51,450 nucleotides of DNA from an uncultured Opitutia bacterium (GTDB lineage: Bacteria > Verrucomicrobiota > Verrucomicrobiia > Opitutales > UBA953): positions 1-51,450 of the forward strand of contig CAIXHF010000032.1 of assembly GCA_903919185.1 (NCBI GenBank). The letters run 5' to 3'. The position numbers were made by a program, and so were the translations under genes. The notes beneath the pieces are model-generated. The model had not been told where the DNA came from and made no database searches. It saw only the letters and a program-made list of their open reading frames with translations. Positions 1 through 8,262 of this stretch are shown one piece after another. The stretch's first letter is position 1. Each line of letters begins with the position of its first letter.

Positions 1-6
1 CCCGCT

Positions 7-1266
7 TTACAGGAAGAGCGGCTTGATGTGGCGGTCGAAGAGATTGCCCGTGACGTTGCGGGCGCAGGACTCGCGGCAGGCTTGGAGTTGCTCGAGGTAG
101 CGCGGACCCATCTTGGCGGCGACCTTGAAGCCGACGTGGATCAGCTGACGGATGTTCGCGTTGTAGAGCGGGTTCTTCTGGTCGTGGCGCAGGGCACCGA
201 CGAACTGCTCGCTCGTCCAACCGTTGACGACGGCGGCGGCGGGCAGCTTGGAACGATCGATATCAATAACGGTCGCGTACGGCTGGCAGAGCTCGTCCAT
301 GTGCGACAGGGCTTCGGCGTAGATTTCCTTGGCGAGGGCGAGACCCGCACCACCGGCTTCGGCGAGGCCGATGACTTCTTCAAGCCAGGTCGTACCCGCG
401 GTCTTTACGTGCACGCCGGCACCATGCTTGGCGAGGGCGCGGCGGATGGCTGGGTAGATGGAGAACTTATCGCTACCGCTGTGCACGGAAAGTTTCAGGT
501 TAGCCGGCAGGCCATACTGCTTCACCGCACGGGCGATAACGCAGAGGTCGTCATTGAATTCGCGTTCGAATTGGGCGAGGTCGCCGACGTAGTCGACGCC
601 CTTGTTGAAGCGGCCCGTGAACTTCGGGGCGATGGTCTGAATCGGCACGCCCTCGTCGGCGATGGCCGCCAGGATAACCAGTAGTTCTGGCGGAGTCTGC
701 GGGCTATCGGTCTCGTCCATGGAGATCTCCGGAACGAAGCGGCCCACGCCCTTCACCGAGGCGATGTAACGATAGACCTTACCGGCTTCCTGCACCGCTA
801 GGAGGAACTTCGCGGCCGTGCGTTCGACGTCCGCACGGGAAGTCGTGAACGGACGGTCGACACCGGCCAGGGTGATGGTGCCAACAAGTTCAGGATGGCG
901 GTCGACAAAGGCCTGGACCGCGGCGGGGTCGGCGGGCTGCGCAATGAAGTCGGCCACGTCGATGGTGAAGAAGTCGGATACGCCGACGAAACGATCAACC
1001 GTCTTCAGGCCGATGTGGTCGGCATCGAGGAAGTAGGGGGCGGTCCAACCGAGGGCCTTCACGGCGGCATCGGCCGCGGTGCGCGTGCTCGTGGGTTCGG
1101 AACCGATGATGTTATGCTCGCGGTTCGACTTATTCCAGACCGGGACGATTTCGACACCAAGCTGCTTGGCCGCGAGGCAGGCGGCGAGCTGGGCTTCGGC
1201 TTCGTGGGCGAAGCGGTCGCCCATGCCGAGGGAGAATTTACCAATGACGAGTGGTTGGGAGGACAT
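7..1266 (-). CDS. uxaE: Tagaturonate epimerase family protein (UxaE-like)
   Basis: The protein (419 residues) resembles the UxaE family, which interconverts D-tagaturonate and D-fructuronate in hexuronate catabolism, a cytoplasmic sugar-acid pathway. Visible family-like segments are FSLGMGDRF near residue 11, VWNKSNREH at about 43-51 and YFLDADHIGLKTVDRF from about 78, the last rich in potential metal ligands (D81, D83, H84). The open frame extends 35 codons further upstream, but that extension is basic and unlike the family, so the ATG at 1264-1266 is chosen. The stop lies at 7-9. It is divergent from leuB, with about 160 bases between them in which I see no convincing promoter. No other uronate gene is in view. 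Recognition is from memory of the family, so the exact substrate is an inference. Confidence 0.72.
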   Translation of the reverse strand: MSSQPLVIGKFSLGMGDRFAHEAEAQLAACLAAKQLGVEIVPVWNKSNREHNIIGSEPTSTRTAADAAVKALGWTAPYFLDADHIGLKTVDRFVGVSDFFTIDVADFIAQPADPAAVQAFVDRHPELVGTITLAGVDRPFTTSRADVERTAAKFLLAVQEAGKVYRYIASVKGVGRFVPEISMDETDSPQTPPELLVILAAIADEGVPIQTIAPKFTGRFNKGVDYVGDLAQFEREFNDDLCVIARAVKQYGLPANLKLSVHSGSDKFSIYPAIRRALAKHGAGVHVKTAGTTWLEEVIGLAEAGGAGLALAKEIYAEALSHMDELCQPYATVIDIDRSKLPAAAVVNGWTSEQFVGALRHDQKNPLYNANIRQLIHVGFKVAAKMGPRYLEQLQACRESCARNVTGNLFDRHIKPLFL

Positions 1267-1426
1267 AACTTTGATAAGAAGGAAGGCCGAACCAAATGGA
1301 AGTCCCGCCCGACTGCAATACTGGGCCGAGGCGGAAGGATGTCGTTTAGATGCAATTATGGCGGAAGACACCGCTTGTCCTTGCCCTCCAGCGGACCGTT
1401 CCCCTTAACTGGCGACCCTTTCTCCT

Positions 1427-2521
1427 ATGCACCTGAAGATTGCTGTCCTGCCTGGCGATTACATCGGCCCTGAAGTCATGGCCGCCGCCCTGCCCGTCCT
1501 GGAGGCCGTCCTGAAGAAGTCAGGCCATACCCTCGAGCACTCCACACACGACGTGGGTGGTGCCGGCATCGATAATTATGGTAAGGCCTTGCCGGACTCG
1601 ACCCTCGAGGCTTGCCGCGCCGCGGATGCTATCCTCTTCGGTTCCGTTGGTGGTCCGAAGTGGGAAAAACTCCCCCCGGCCGAACAGCCCGAGCGCGCCT
1701 CGCTGCTCCCCCTCCGTAAGCACTTCACGCTCTACGCCAACGTTCGTCCCGGCCTGCTGCTGAAGAACCTCATCGACACCTCGCCCATCCGCCCGGACCG
1801 CATCCCGAACGGCGTGGACATGGTCTGCATCCGCGAACTCACGGGCGGTCTCTACTTCGGCCCGAAGTCCACGACGACGCTGGCGGACGGCGACATCGAA
1901 GCCATCGACACCATGGTCTACCGTAAGTCAGAGATCGAGCGCATCACCGACGTCGCCATCGCGACGGCTCGCGCGCGTCGCAAGCACATCACCCTCGTTG
2001 ATAAAGCCAACGTCCTTCAGACCTCCGTCCTTTGGCGCAAGGTCGTCGCCGATCGCCTTAAAGCCACGGCACCCGACATCACCCTCACCGTTATGTACAT
2101 TGATAACGCTGCGATGCAGTTGATCCTCAAGCCTGGGCAGTTCGACGTCCTCCTCACCGAAAACATGTTTGGTGACATCCTTTCCGACGAGATGGCCGTC
2201 ATTTGCGGCTCACTGGGTATGATGGCTTCCGCCTCCCTCGGTGCGAACCACAACCGCCACGGCTTCGGCTACGGCCTCTTCGAGCCCTCTGGTGGCACCG
2301 CCCCAGACATCGCTGGCCAGGATAAGGCCAACCCTTGCGCGCAGATTCTTTCGGCGGCCCTCATGCTGCGCCATTCCTTCGGCCTCGAAGCCGAAGCTAA
2401 GGCCATCGAACTCGCGGTCGAGAAAACCATCGCTGAAGGTATCCGCACCGCGGACATCGCCGCCGGCGGCAAGGCCGTGGGCACCAAGGTCATGGGCGCG
2501 GCCATCTTGGCCCGCCTCTGA
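1427..2521 (+). CDS. leuB: 3-isopropylmalate dehydrogenase
   Basis: LeuB oxidatively decarboxylates 3-isopropylmalate with NAD+ in the third step of leucine synthesis in the cytoplasm. At 364 residues it matches the family length. Recognisable elements are the N-terminal LPGDYIGPEVM segment, LRKHFTLYANVRP (about 96-108) with the substrate-binding arginines, RELTGGLYFG (about 136-145), the metal-binding aspartates in MFGDILSDE, and the C-terminal GTAPDIAGQDKANP signature. The ATG follows a C/T-rich run without a Shine-Dalgarno sequence. A small Cdd1-like gene starts 3 bases after the stop, so the two are probably co-transcribed. Other leu genes are not in the window. Confidence 0.96.
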   Translation: MHLKIAVLPGDYIGPEVMAAALPVLEAVLKKSGHTLEHSTHDVGGAGIDNYGKALPDSTLEACRAADAILFGSVGGPKWEKLPPAEQPERASLLPLRKHFTLYANVRPGLLLKNLIDTSPIRPDRIPNGVDMVCIRELTGGLYFGPKSTTTLADGDIEAIDTMVYRKSEIERITDVAIATARARRKHITLVDKANVLQTSVLWRKVVADRLKATAPDITLTVMYIDNAAMQLILKPGQFDVLLTENMFGDILSDEMAVICGSLGMMASASLGANHNRHGFGYGLFEPSGGTAPDIAGQDKANPCAQILSAALMLRHSFGLEAEAKAIELAVEKTIAEGIRTADIAAGGKAVGTKVMGAAILARL

Positions 2522-2523
2522 TC

Positions 2524-2817
2524 GTGGACGAAGCGGAAAGACAGCGAGCGGCCGAACGACGTCGGGAGGCCGTGTGCAGTCCGTTCATGCGTATCTCGCG
2601 CTTCCCGGTCGACGTTGCGCGCGAACTGCTCGACGCCGGCTACTACCGTGTCGACCAACTCGCTGGCCGTTCGCCCGAATCGCTGCTCACCGAGATTGTT
2701 TCGCGCAATAAGGAGAAGCTCCCGGCGCACTTCCTCCCCTCCTTGCGCATGGGGGTCTACTTCGCAGAATCCGACAGCCCGGACCCGAAGAAACTGTTTC
2801 TGGATCAGTGGCAGTGA
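2524..2817 (+). CDS. Cdd1-like (pathogenicity locus family) small helix-hairpin-helix protein
   Basis: This 97-residue protein starts with GTG two bases after the leuB stop. After a charged N-terminus (arginine- and glutamate-rich, residues 1-17) comes a helix-hairpin-helix-like stretch (FPVDVARELLDAGYYRVDQL, about 27-46) and a tail with the VYFAE...PDPKKLFLDQW pattern that I associate with the Cdd1/pathogenicity-locus family. Members are small and of unknown function; the HhH resemblance suggests nucleic-acid contact, which is inference. An internal ATG at 2587 is an alternative start and would remove the charged N-terminus. Its position suggests it is carried on the leuB transcript. Confidence 0.6.
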   Translation: MDEAERQRAAERRREAVCSPFMRISRFPVDVARELLDAGYYRVDQLAGRSPESLLTEIVSRNKEKLPAHFLPSLRMGVYFAESDSPDPKKLFLDQWQ

Positions 2818-2885
2818 GGAGGAAGTAAAGAGTCGAGGGCAGGGTCGATTGCTGGGGCGAGGACCTGGCGATGCCTTTCGGTCAA

Positions 2886-2972
2886 CGTTTCTGCACTCTG
2901 TACTCCGTACTCTATAATCTACTATCGAGTTCCGTACTCTGTACTCGATTCAGGACTCTATACTCTGTAATC
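2886..2972. repeat. Degenerate tandem ACTCTGTACTC-type repeat upstream of the ThuA gene
   Basis: The intergenic DNA between the Cdd1-like gene and the ThuA gene is built from repeated copies of (G/T)(T/C)ACTC(T/C)G separated by short spacers, with at least six ACTC cores. The repeats also create several -10-like hexamers (TATAAT at 2913-2918, TATACT at 2959-2964), so the element may supply the promoter of the next gene. A similar pyrimidine-biased run occurs at about 21412-21465. Confidence 0.7.
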
Positions 2973-2979
2973 CCTCCCC

Positions 2980-4014
2980 ATGCGCCCCCTCGCCCTGCTC
3001 TGCCTGTCCCTGCTCAGCCTCTTTGCCCGTGCGGCGGATGCCCCGCTGACCTACGTTGGCACCGAAGGCCCGGGGAAGGGCAAGAAGGTCGTGCTCATCG
3101 CCAACGACCATGAATATAAGTCCGAGGAAGCGTTGCCGCAGCTGGCGCGTATCTTGGCTAAGCACCAGGGCTTCACCTGCACGGTACTGTTCGGCATTGA
3201 CCCCAAGACTGGCACCATCGCGCTAGGTAACCCAAGCAACATCCCGGGCACCGAAGCACTGAAGGACGCCGACCTGCTGGTCATCTTCACCCGCTTCCAG
3301 TCCATCCCCGTCGAGCAGATGCAGCCCATTATCGACTACCTCAATCGGGGCGGCGCCGTCATCGGCCTGCGAACCGCAACGCACGGCTTCCGCTATGCCA
3401 AGGATAGCCCGCTCTATAAATATTCCTTCGACTACAAAGGTGAAGATTTCAAGGGCGGCTTTGGTCGACAGATACTTGGCGAAACGTGGGTCGGTCATTA
3501 TGGTCCCAACCACAAATCCAGCACCCGCCTAGACCTTGTCGCAGGACAAGCCACTCACCCCGTCCTCCGTGGCGTGAAGGACGTCTGGGCCGAGATCGGC
3601 GCGTACAATGCGAACCCCATCGAAGGAAGCACGATCCTTGCCATGGCCCAGCCCCTCAGCGGCATGAAGCCGGACTCTCCGGTCGACGCCACCAAGAAGC
3701 CCATGCCGGGCGCATGGGTGCGCACCTATAAGTCCACCTCCGGTAAAGAAGGACGCGTCTTTGCGTCGACCTACGGCGCCTCGGGTGACCTCGCCAATGA
3801 TGGCTTCCGCCGCATGCTCGTGAACGCGTGTTTCTGGACCACGGGCCTTGAAGCCGCGATTCAACCGGACCTGAAGATTGAGCTCGTCGGTCCTTACAAC
3901 CCGACCTGGCTGGGCACCTTTAAGCGGGCGGGCGCGGTAAAACCTGCGGACCTAGCCAGCTACGACAGCCCGATCTTCCCGGTCGTACCAGTCGCGCCGA
4001 CGAAGGCGAAGTAA
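2980..4014 (+). CDS. Secreted ThuA-domain protein
   Basis: The 344-residue protein has a signal peptide (hydrophobic residues 3-18, cleavage probably after ARA/ADA near 18-21) and a ThuA-like class-I glutamine-amidotransferase fold. Typical ThuA segments are the VLIANDHEYKSEEALPQLARIL start (about 38-59), DLLVIFTRFQSIP (about 97) with a following YLNRGGAVIGLRTATHGF, and the late substrate-site region around EGRVFASTYGASGD. ThuA proteins act on 3-keto-glycosides in trehalose or sucrose utilisation, and secreted versions are abundant in Planctomycetes and Verrucomicrobia. The periplasmic location and a role in 3-keto-sugar handling are inferences. The ATG directly follows a CCCTCCCC run; there is no Shine-Dalgarno sequence. 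Confidence 0.85.
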   Translation: MRPLALLCLSLLSLFARAADAPLTYVGTEGPGKGKKVVLIANDHEYKSEEALPQLARILAKHQGFTCTVLFGIDPKTGTIALGNPSNIPGTEALKDADLLVIFTRFQSIPVEQMQPIIDYLNRGGAVIGLRTATHGFRYAKDSPLYKYSFDYKGEDFKGGFGRQILGETWVGHYGPNHKSSTRLDLVAGQATHPVLRGVKDVWAEIGAYNANPIEGSTILAMAQPLSGMKPDSPVDATKKPMPGAWVRTYKSTSGKEGRVFASTYGASGDLANDGFRRMLVNACFWTTGLEAAIQPDLKIELVGPYNPTWLGTFKRAGAVKPADLASYDSPIFPVVPVAPTKAK

Positions 4015-4076
4015 GTTAGCCCGCATATCCACCGGCGGTCGTTTGCATTTTAACTATTTCCGTTCATCCTGACGGC

Positions 4077-4736
4077 ATGGGACCTTCCATCGTCGTGCCA
4101 GTGATGACCCTCGGGGACTGCGTCTTCTTACCGCAGCAACTGCTGCCCCTGCGCATCTTCGAACCGCGCTACCGGCTAATGCTGAAAGAAGCGTTGGCGG
4201 GGAACCGTATGTTTGCGGTCTCGCAGCTCGATGAGGATAACTTGTCGCCCGACAACGAAGAGCCACCGTGCCCCTTTACGTGCGTCGGGCGCATCGCTGG
4301 ACATGTGGATCTAGAAGACGGCAGCAGCCACCTAGTACTGGAAGGCCTACGCCGCGCTAAGGTGCTTAAGGTACAACGGCGCACGCCCTACCCGCGCCTA
4401 GAGATTGCTCCGCTAGCGGAAGAAGACATCGCGGACCCGCTAGACTGCACGCGCGAGATTGCGCGCATCATGGCCTTCTCCGAGCAGCTCGTCGGTGAGC
4501 TCGGTGCCGACGCCCAACCAATCATTGAAAGACTCCGCGGCCTGACGAATCAACCCGGGCTCTTAGCGGATGCGGCCGCGGGCCATCTCATCACTGAAAC
4601 GGCGGTCCGGCGGCGCCTCCTCGAATGCCTCTCACCGCAGCAACGGCTCATCCTCGTCGCCGACCAACTGGCCCGACTCGAAGCCGAACGTAGTTTGGGC
4701 GAACAGGGTCAGGACTTAGATCCAGGGATGAATTAA
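4077..4736 (+). CDS. LON peptidase substrate-binding domain protein
   Basis: A 219-residue protein made almost entirely of the N-terminal substrate-binding domain of Lon protease, with no ATPase or protease domain. The start (VPVMTLGDCVFLPQQLLPLRIFEPRYRLML, about residues 7-36) is the hallmark of the family: a beta strand, the LPL-R-IFEPRYR motif, then FAVSQLDED. The remainder is helical (about 120-210). Free-standing LON-domain proteins are common and of unsettled function, probably protein binding. The ATG lies 62 bases after the ThuA stop. The gene is followed by a REP-like doublet at 4744-4801 and converges on the BNR-repeat gene. Confidence 0.85.
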   Translation: MGPSIVVPVMTLGDCVFLPQQLLPLRIFEPRYRLMLKEALAGNRMFAVSQLDEDNLSPDNEEPPCPFTCVGRIAGHVDLEDGSSHLVLEGLRRAKVLKVQRRTPYPRLEIAPLAEEDIADPLDCTREIARIMAFSEQLVGELGADAQPIIERLRGLTNQPGLLADAAAGHLITETAVRRRLLECLSPQQRLILVADQLARLEAERSLGEQGQDLDPGMN

Positions 4737-4743
4737 GCCAGTA

Positions 4744-4801
4744 GGTAGGGTCGGGACCGCGTCACAGCCTAGCCAGGACAGCACGTGGTGCCGTCCCTAC
4801 C
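4744..4801. repeat. REP-like hairpin doublet (GGTAGGG ... CCCTACC)
   Basis: Two short elements face outward. The left one begins GGTAGGG and, on the minus strand, is a 22-base unit (4744-4765) identical at 20 of 22 positions to the plus-strand unit at 21291-21312. The right one (4776-4796) is a hairpin with arms GGACAGCAC and GTGCCGTCC around a GTG loop, followed by CTACC. The same hairpin with different but still pairing arms occurs at 21324-21344 and 25991-26011. The right element abuts the stop codon of the BNR gene and probably also acts as a bidirectional transcript end. Confidence 0.75.
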
Positions 4802-6110
4802 GATTCTTCACCTTGATGACCTTGAGCTCGGATGCTTCGGGCCAAGGCGGGGGACGGGCACGATCCCGATTGGCGTCCAGCGACTCCCAGACCAAGCGGT
4901 AGGAAAAGTCGGTCGACTCCGCACCGAGGTCGCTGGCCTGACGTTTCTTCATTCCCGCGAACGTGGATGCAACTTTCAACGCACCCGCGGGCACGAGGGT
5001 GGCCTTCTTGGCGAGCTTGGCGTCAGGAATCGGCTGCATCGTCTGGTCATCTAAAATCCAGGTGCCCGCTCCGTTCGGGTAACGATAAGCGAGCGTCAGT
5101 TTGCCATCACCGATAGGCTCGACCGCGCCGATTGAGACCTCCTCGTCGATGGTACCGCCACCGGAAAATTCCCAGCGGTAGCCCTGCCAATCGCTGACCT
5201 GAATGATGGTCCAACCCTCGGGATCGCGACGGGCCGCGTAGATTTGCAGGTCACCGTTCGCGTCATACTTATGATACGTCAGGATGACGCGCGCCCGCGT
5301 GTCGAAGCCGAGGCCAAGGTTCGAATTAATGATGCCGCCCTTAACGGGGACAGGGTCGACGATTTCGCCCGACGCGACCGTGATGGGCAACGGCAACTCC
5401 TTGCTGGCGGAGTCGACCCAATGCACGAGATCGACGGACTTCGCATAGCTAAGGTCATGGTTGGTCGAGCAGTCGGGCGTATTCCGCCAGACCCAACAAA
5501 GATGAAACATCCCGTCAGGCCCCAATAACGGCGTGGTGCAATAGGCGTTCATCTTCCCCTGCCCGTTCGTTAACGGAGTCGTGAGCAGGCGAGACCATTT
5601 CTGCGACGCTTCATCGTAAACATTGTAGAGATCGTCGCCGCTCCCGCTCTGACCATCGCGATAGCGGTAGATGAGCCGACCCCCCTTATCCTTGATAAAC
5701 ACTGGATACGTCATGCGCTGCTCGCGTTCGCCGACCATCGGGGCCGCCGCGAGCGTGGAGATATCCCCGGCCTTCGTCGTGCGGAAATAAATCAGCGGCA
5801 CCACGTGCATATTCCCTGACACATGAAGCTGGCCGGTGCGATCGAGGGCGAGCGTCACATAGTTGTGCGAATCCCAAACCACCGACGTCGACAGCTTCTG
5901 GTAAACCCACTTATCCCGATCGAGCCGACGCTGGGCCACCGTCATTTGACGGTTGGTATCGTAGTAGGCCGCATACTGATAAGGAGGCGCGGTCAGCAGG
6001 GCGAAGCCCACTTGGTGGCCTGCCCAGACCTTATCCACAGGGAGAACATCTGGCGCCGTGGCGGCCGGCAAAGGTAGCCACCCCAGCAAGCAGAAGTAGA
6101 GCCAACGCAT
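4797..6110 (-). CDS. Secreted BNR-repeat (BNR_4 type) protein
   Basis: A 437-residue exported protein: signal peptide at residues 1-19 (MRWLYFCLLGWLPLPAATA), then a beta-propeller-like body. The segment AYYDTNRQMTVAQRRLDRDKW (about 48-67) followed by SHNYVTLALDRTGQLHVSGNMH (about 80-101) is characteristic of the BNR_4 family, which contains predicted sialidase-fold glycoside-active proteins from Planctomycetes, Verrucomicrobia and Bacteroidetes. The catalytic chemistry of the family is not fixed from sequence; ulvan-lyase-like or glycosidase roles are possible, so no substrate is assigned. It converges on the LON-domain gene and lies 8 bases downstream of the membrane protein gene at 6119-6883, so those two are probably one transcript. 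Confidence 0.82.
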   Translation of the reverse strand: MRWLYFCLLGWLPLPAATAPDVLPVDKVWAGHQVGFALLTAPPYQYAAYYDTNRQMTVAQRRLDRDKWVYQKLSTSVVWDSHNYVTLALDRTGQLHVSGNMHVVPLIYFRTTKAGDISTLAAAPMVGEREQRMTYPVFIKDKGGRLIYRYRDGQSGSGDDLYNVYDEASQKWSRLLTTPLTNGQGKMNAYCTTPLLGPDGMFHLCWVWRNTPDCSTNHDLSYAKSVDLVHWVDSASKELPLPITVASGEIVDPVPVKGGIINSNLGLGFDTRARVILTYHKYDANGDLQIYAARRDPEGWTIIQVSDWQGYRWEFSGGGTIDEEVSIGAVEPIGDGKLTLAYRYPNGAGTWILDDQTMQPIPDAKLAKKATLVPAGALKVASTFAGMKKRQASDLGAESTDFSYRLVWESLDANRDRARPPPWPEASELKVIKVKNR

Positions 6111-6118
6111 GAATGCCG

Positions 6119-6883
6119 TTAGCTTTGCAAGGCCACCGCACGTTGCTTAAAGAACTCACGGGTGACCAACCCGCCCAAGACCAAGGCCAAGATGAGGGAA
6201 ACGATGGTCGTGCCGAAGTGCATCTCCTCTGCTAAAAAGTCACCGGAAGTTGCGCCAAAAGGCCGGGTGAGGACGAAAGCCGCCCAGAAAAGGCCGACCC
6301 GCGAGAGGGCGGTATGGCGCCACAAGAGCAAGAGAAGGAATAAGGCACAGCCGATGAGGAGAGTACTCGCACCCACCGACAAGCCCAGGCCGCCGTCCTT
6401 CGCGTCCTTGGCCATGTAATCACCCAACGCCGTCCCCAAGGTGTTGGAAATCACAATAGCCGCCCAATAATAGGCCTCGGTTAAACGGGACTGAACGGCA
6501 TCCACGGAAAGAGGCTCACCGGAGGCACGCCAGGCAACAAAGACCGCAGCGAGCAAAGCGACGAGTAAAGCAGAGCCCCAACCATAACCAAGGCCCTGGG
6601 TGCGATCGATTAGGTCAGCCAAAGTCGTCCCGACCGTACTCGTGGCGAGAACGACGGACCAGAAGACAAAAGGACGGTAGCCAGGCCGGCTGATTTGCCA
6701 GAACAACATTGCCAAGAGAATCGGGACTATGAGCGCCGTACTCTTAGCATAGCCCATCATGAGTCCCTCCGGGTCTTTCGAAAGATAGTCTCCCAGAGTT
6801 TCCCCTAAAGTAGTGGCGGTGATCTTCATCACCCAGAAAGAGGCGACGACGAGCGGGATTTTCCGACGGAGGTTCTCGTTCAT
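6119..6883 (-). CDS. Four-repeat integral membrane protein (COG4705-like)
   Basis: The 254-residue protein is strongly hydrophobic, with about eight membrane segments. I see four internal repeats about 60 residues apart, each carrying the pattern x-T-x-G-x-T-x-G/A-D: TTLGETLGD (24-32), STVGTTLAD (82-90), NTLGTALGD (147-155) and RPFGATSGD (207-215). The regular placement of one Asp per repeat (D32, D90, D155, D215) suggests a four-fold duplicated transporter with acidic residues near or in the membrane. It resembles the uncharacterised COG4705 family. It is divergent from the Fur-family gene, and two Fur-type palindromes lie in the intergenic region, about 117 and 144 bases from this start. 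A metal-ion or proton-coupled role is inference only. Confidence 0.75.
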   Translation of the reverse strand: MNENLRRKIPLVVASFWVMKITATTLGETLGDYLSKDPEGLMMGYAKSTALIVPILLAMLFWQISRPGYRPFVFWSVVLATSTVGTTLADLIDRTQGLGYGWGSALLVALLAAVFVAWRASGEPLSVDAVQSRLTEAYYWAAIVISNTLGTALGDYMAKDAKDGGLGLSVGASTLLIGCALFLLLLLWRHTALSRVGLFWAAFVLTRPFGATSGDFLAEEMHFGTTIVSLILALVLGGLVTREFFKQRAVALQS

Positions 6884-6999
6884 AGGGGTAGTAATTATGT
6901 AAGTTTATACGCCACAAAGCATTAAAAGTTCCACACCCTCGTGCTTTTCTAGCCTACTTTTAGCCCAATTAGTGGGTTATTCCCCTTCTCACTTGCAAA

Positions 7000-7014
7000 T
7001 TGGAATCATTCCAA
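7000..7014. promoter_or_regulatory. Perfect 7-1-7 Fur/PerR-type operator
   Basis: TTGGAATCATTCCAA is a perfect 7-1-7 inverted repeat, the architecture bound by Fur/PerR/Zur/Mur family dimers (PerR consensus TTATAATNATTATAA). It lies 18 bases upstream of the Fur-family start codon and in the region shared with the divergent membrane protein gene. Confidence 0.8.
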
Positions 7015-7026
7015 CTCATTCCTAAC

Positions 7027-7041
7027 TTAGAATGATTCAAA
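7027..7041. promoter_or_regulatory. Second 7-1-7 Fur-type operator overlapping the fur-like start codon
   Basis: TTAGAATGATTCAAA is a near-perfect 7-1-7 inverted repeat (one mismatched pair) with the same core, AAT-N-ATT, as the operator at 7000-7014. The two centres are 27 bases apart. The ATG of the regulator gene (7032-7034) is inside the site, so binding would block transcription of the regulator-suf operon directly; autoregulation is inferred. Confidence 0.7.
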
Positions 7042-7484
7042 GGCTCACAGAACATGACCGGGAGAACCTCCAGGAGTCCCTGGCGACCAGCGGCCAAAAG
7101 GTCACCGCGCAACGCGAAATCGTCTTTGCGGTGCTCCTGGCCAAGCGCGACCACCCAACGGTCGAAGATGTCTTCCAGCGGGCCCGAGAGTCCATGCCCG
7201 GTCTCTCCCTCGCCACGGTCTACAACTGCCTCGAAACCTTTGTCGGTTGCGGCCTCGTCCGTCAGGTAAACCACGAGCGTGAATCCACGCGCTACTGCCC
7301 CAACCTCGCCCCGCACGCACACTTCCGCGACGAGGCCACGGGGCACGTCCACGACATCGAACTCCCCCCGGAGATTATCCAGAGCCTCCGCTCCATCCTG
7401 CCGGCTGGCTTCAACTCCGAGACCATCGAAATCAGTTTCCGCGGACGCTCCCAGGAAACGCCCCCCCGCTCCACTTCTAACTAA
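7032..7484 (+). CDS. Fur-family transcriptional regulator heading the suf operon
   Basis: The 150-residue protein has the Fur winged helix (KVTAQREIVFAVL at 23-35, HPTVEDVFQRAR at 41-52, the recognition helix PGLSLATVYNCLETF at 56-70) and the metal-sensing segment HAHFRDEATGHVHDIE (95-110) that supplies H95, H97, D100 and further His/Asp ligands. The structural zinc CxxC pairs of classical Fur/PerR are absent: the only cysteines are C73 and C89. The gene lies 15 bases ahead of sufC, so it is the first gene of the operon, and two Fur-type palindromes sit at its promoter. The simplest reading is an autoregulated iron, manganese or peroxide sensor that controls Fe-S cluster assembly, a job done elsewhere by IscR, SufR or RirA. 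Which signal it senses cannot be told here. Confidence 0.9.
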   Translation: MIQRLTEHDRENLQESLATSGQKVTAQREIVFAVLLAKRDHPTVEDVFQRARESMPGLSLATVYNCLETFVGCGLVRQVNHERESTRYCPNLAPHAHFRDEATGHVHDIELPPEIIQSLRSILPAGFNSETIEISFRGRSQETPPRSTSN

Positions 7485-7499
7485 TTCCTTTAAACTTCC

Positions 7500-8258
7500 A
7501 TGCCTGACTCCTTGGTCATCAAGAACCTGAACGCCTCGATCGGCGAACGCCCGATTTTGAAGGACTTCTCCCTCACCGTCCCGAAAGGCGAGGTCCATGC
7601 CATCATGGGCCCGAACGGCACCGGCAAGAGCACCCTCTCGAAGGTCCTCGCGGGCCATCCTGACTACAGCGTGCAGTCAGGTTCGGCCTTACTCGACGGC
7701 GAAGAAATTCTCGGCCTCGAGCCGGACGTCGTCGCCCGCGCCGGCCTCTTCCTCGCCTTCCAGTATCCCAGTGAAATCCCCGGCGTGACCATCGCTAACT
7801 TCATCCGTGCGGCCATCGTCGCCCGCCAAGCCAAAGGTGCGCCCTTCGACGCCAAGGCCTATTACACCGAGCTCTACGCGAAGATGGATGCGCTCAAGAT
7901 GGACCGCAAATTCACGGCCCGCTTCGTTAATGAAGGCTTCTCCGGCGGCGAAAAGAAGCGCTGCGAAATCCTCCAGCTGCTGATGATTAAACCCAAGTAT
8001 GCCGTCCTCGACGAAACCGACTCTGGCCTCGACATCGATGCCTTACGCATCGTCTCCGAAGGCGTCAACCGCATGCGCGGACCCGACACGGGCTTCCTCG
8101 TCATCACCCACTACCAACGGCTCCTTGAATACATCATTCCCGATCGCGTCCACATCATGTGGGACGGTCGCATCGTCCACAGCGGCGGCAAAGAGCTGGC
8201 CATCGAACTCGAAGCCAAGGGCTACGATTGGGTGAAAACCGAACTCGCTTCGGCCTAA
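7500..8258 (+). CDS. sufC: Fe-S cluster assembly ATPase SufC
   Basis: SufC is the ABC-type ATPase of the cytoplasmic SufBCD scaffold that builds Fe-S clusters. The 252-residue protein has Walker [10 protein letters not shown] (about 38-46), the SufC-typical [13 protein letters not shown] stretch (about 83-95), the signature [13 protein letters not shown] (about 145-157) and Walker [13 protein letters not shown] (about 165-176), followed by the switch histidine in [12 protein letters not shown]. The ATG follows the regulator gene by 15 bases. sufB starts 4 bases after the stop. Confidence 0.97.
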   Translation: MPDSLVIKNLNASIGERPILKDFSLTVPKGEVHAIMGPNGTGKSTLSKVLAGHPDYSVQSGSALLDGEEILGLEPDVVARAGLFLAFQYPSEIPGVTIANFIRAAIVARQAKGAPFDAKAYYTELYAKMDALKMDRKFTARFVNEGFSGGEKKRCEILQLLMIKPKYAVLDETDSGLDIDALRIVSEGVNRMRGPDTGFLVITHYQRLLEYIIPDRVHIMWDGRIVHSGGKELAIELEAKGYDWVKTELASA

Positions 8259-8262
8259 GACC

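Noticed and set aside
28-684. Long open frame opposite the tagaturonate-epimerase gene
   Set aside because: It is a shadow of the minus-strand gene in GC-rich DNA; its residues match no family and the minus-strand gene has clear family motifs.
7028-7033. TAGAAT as a -10 box for the Fur-family gene
   Set aside because: It would place the transcript start inside the coding region; it is better explained as part of the operator.
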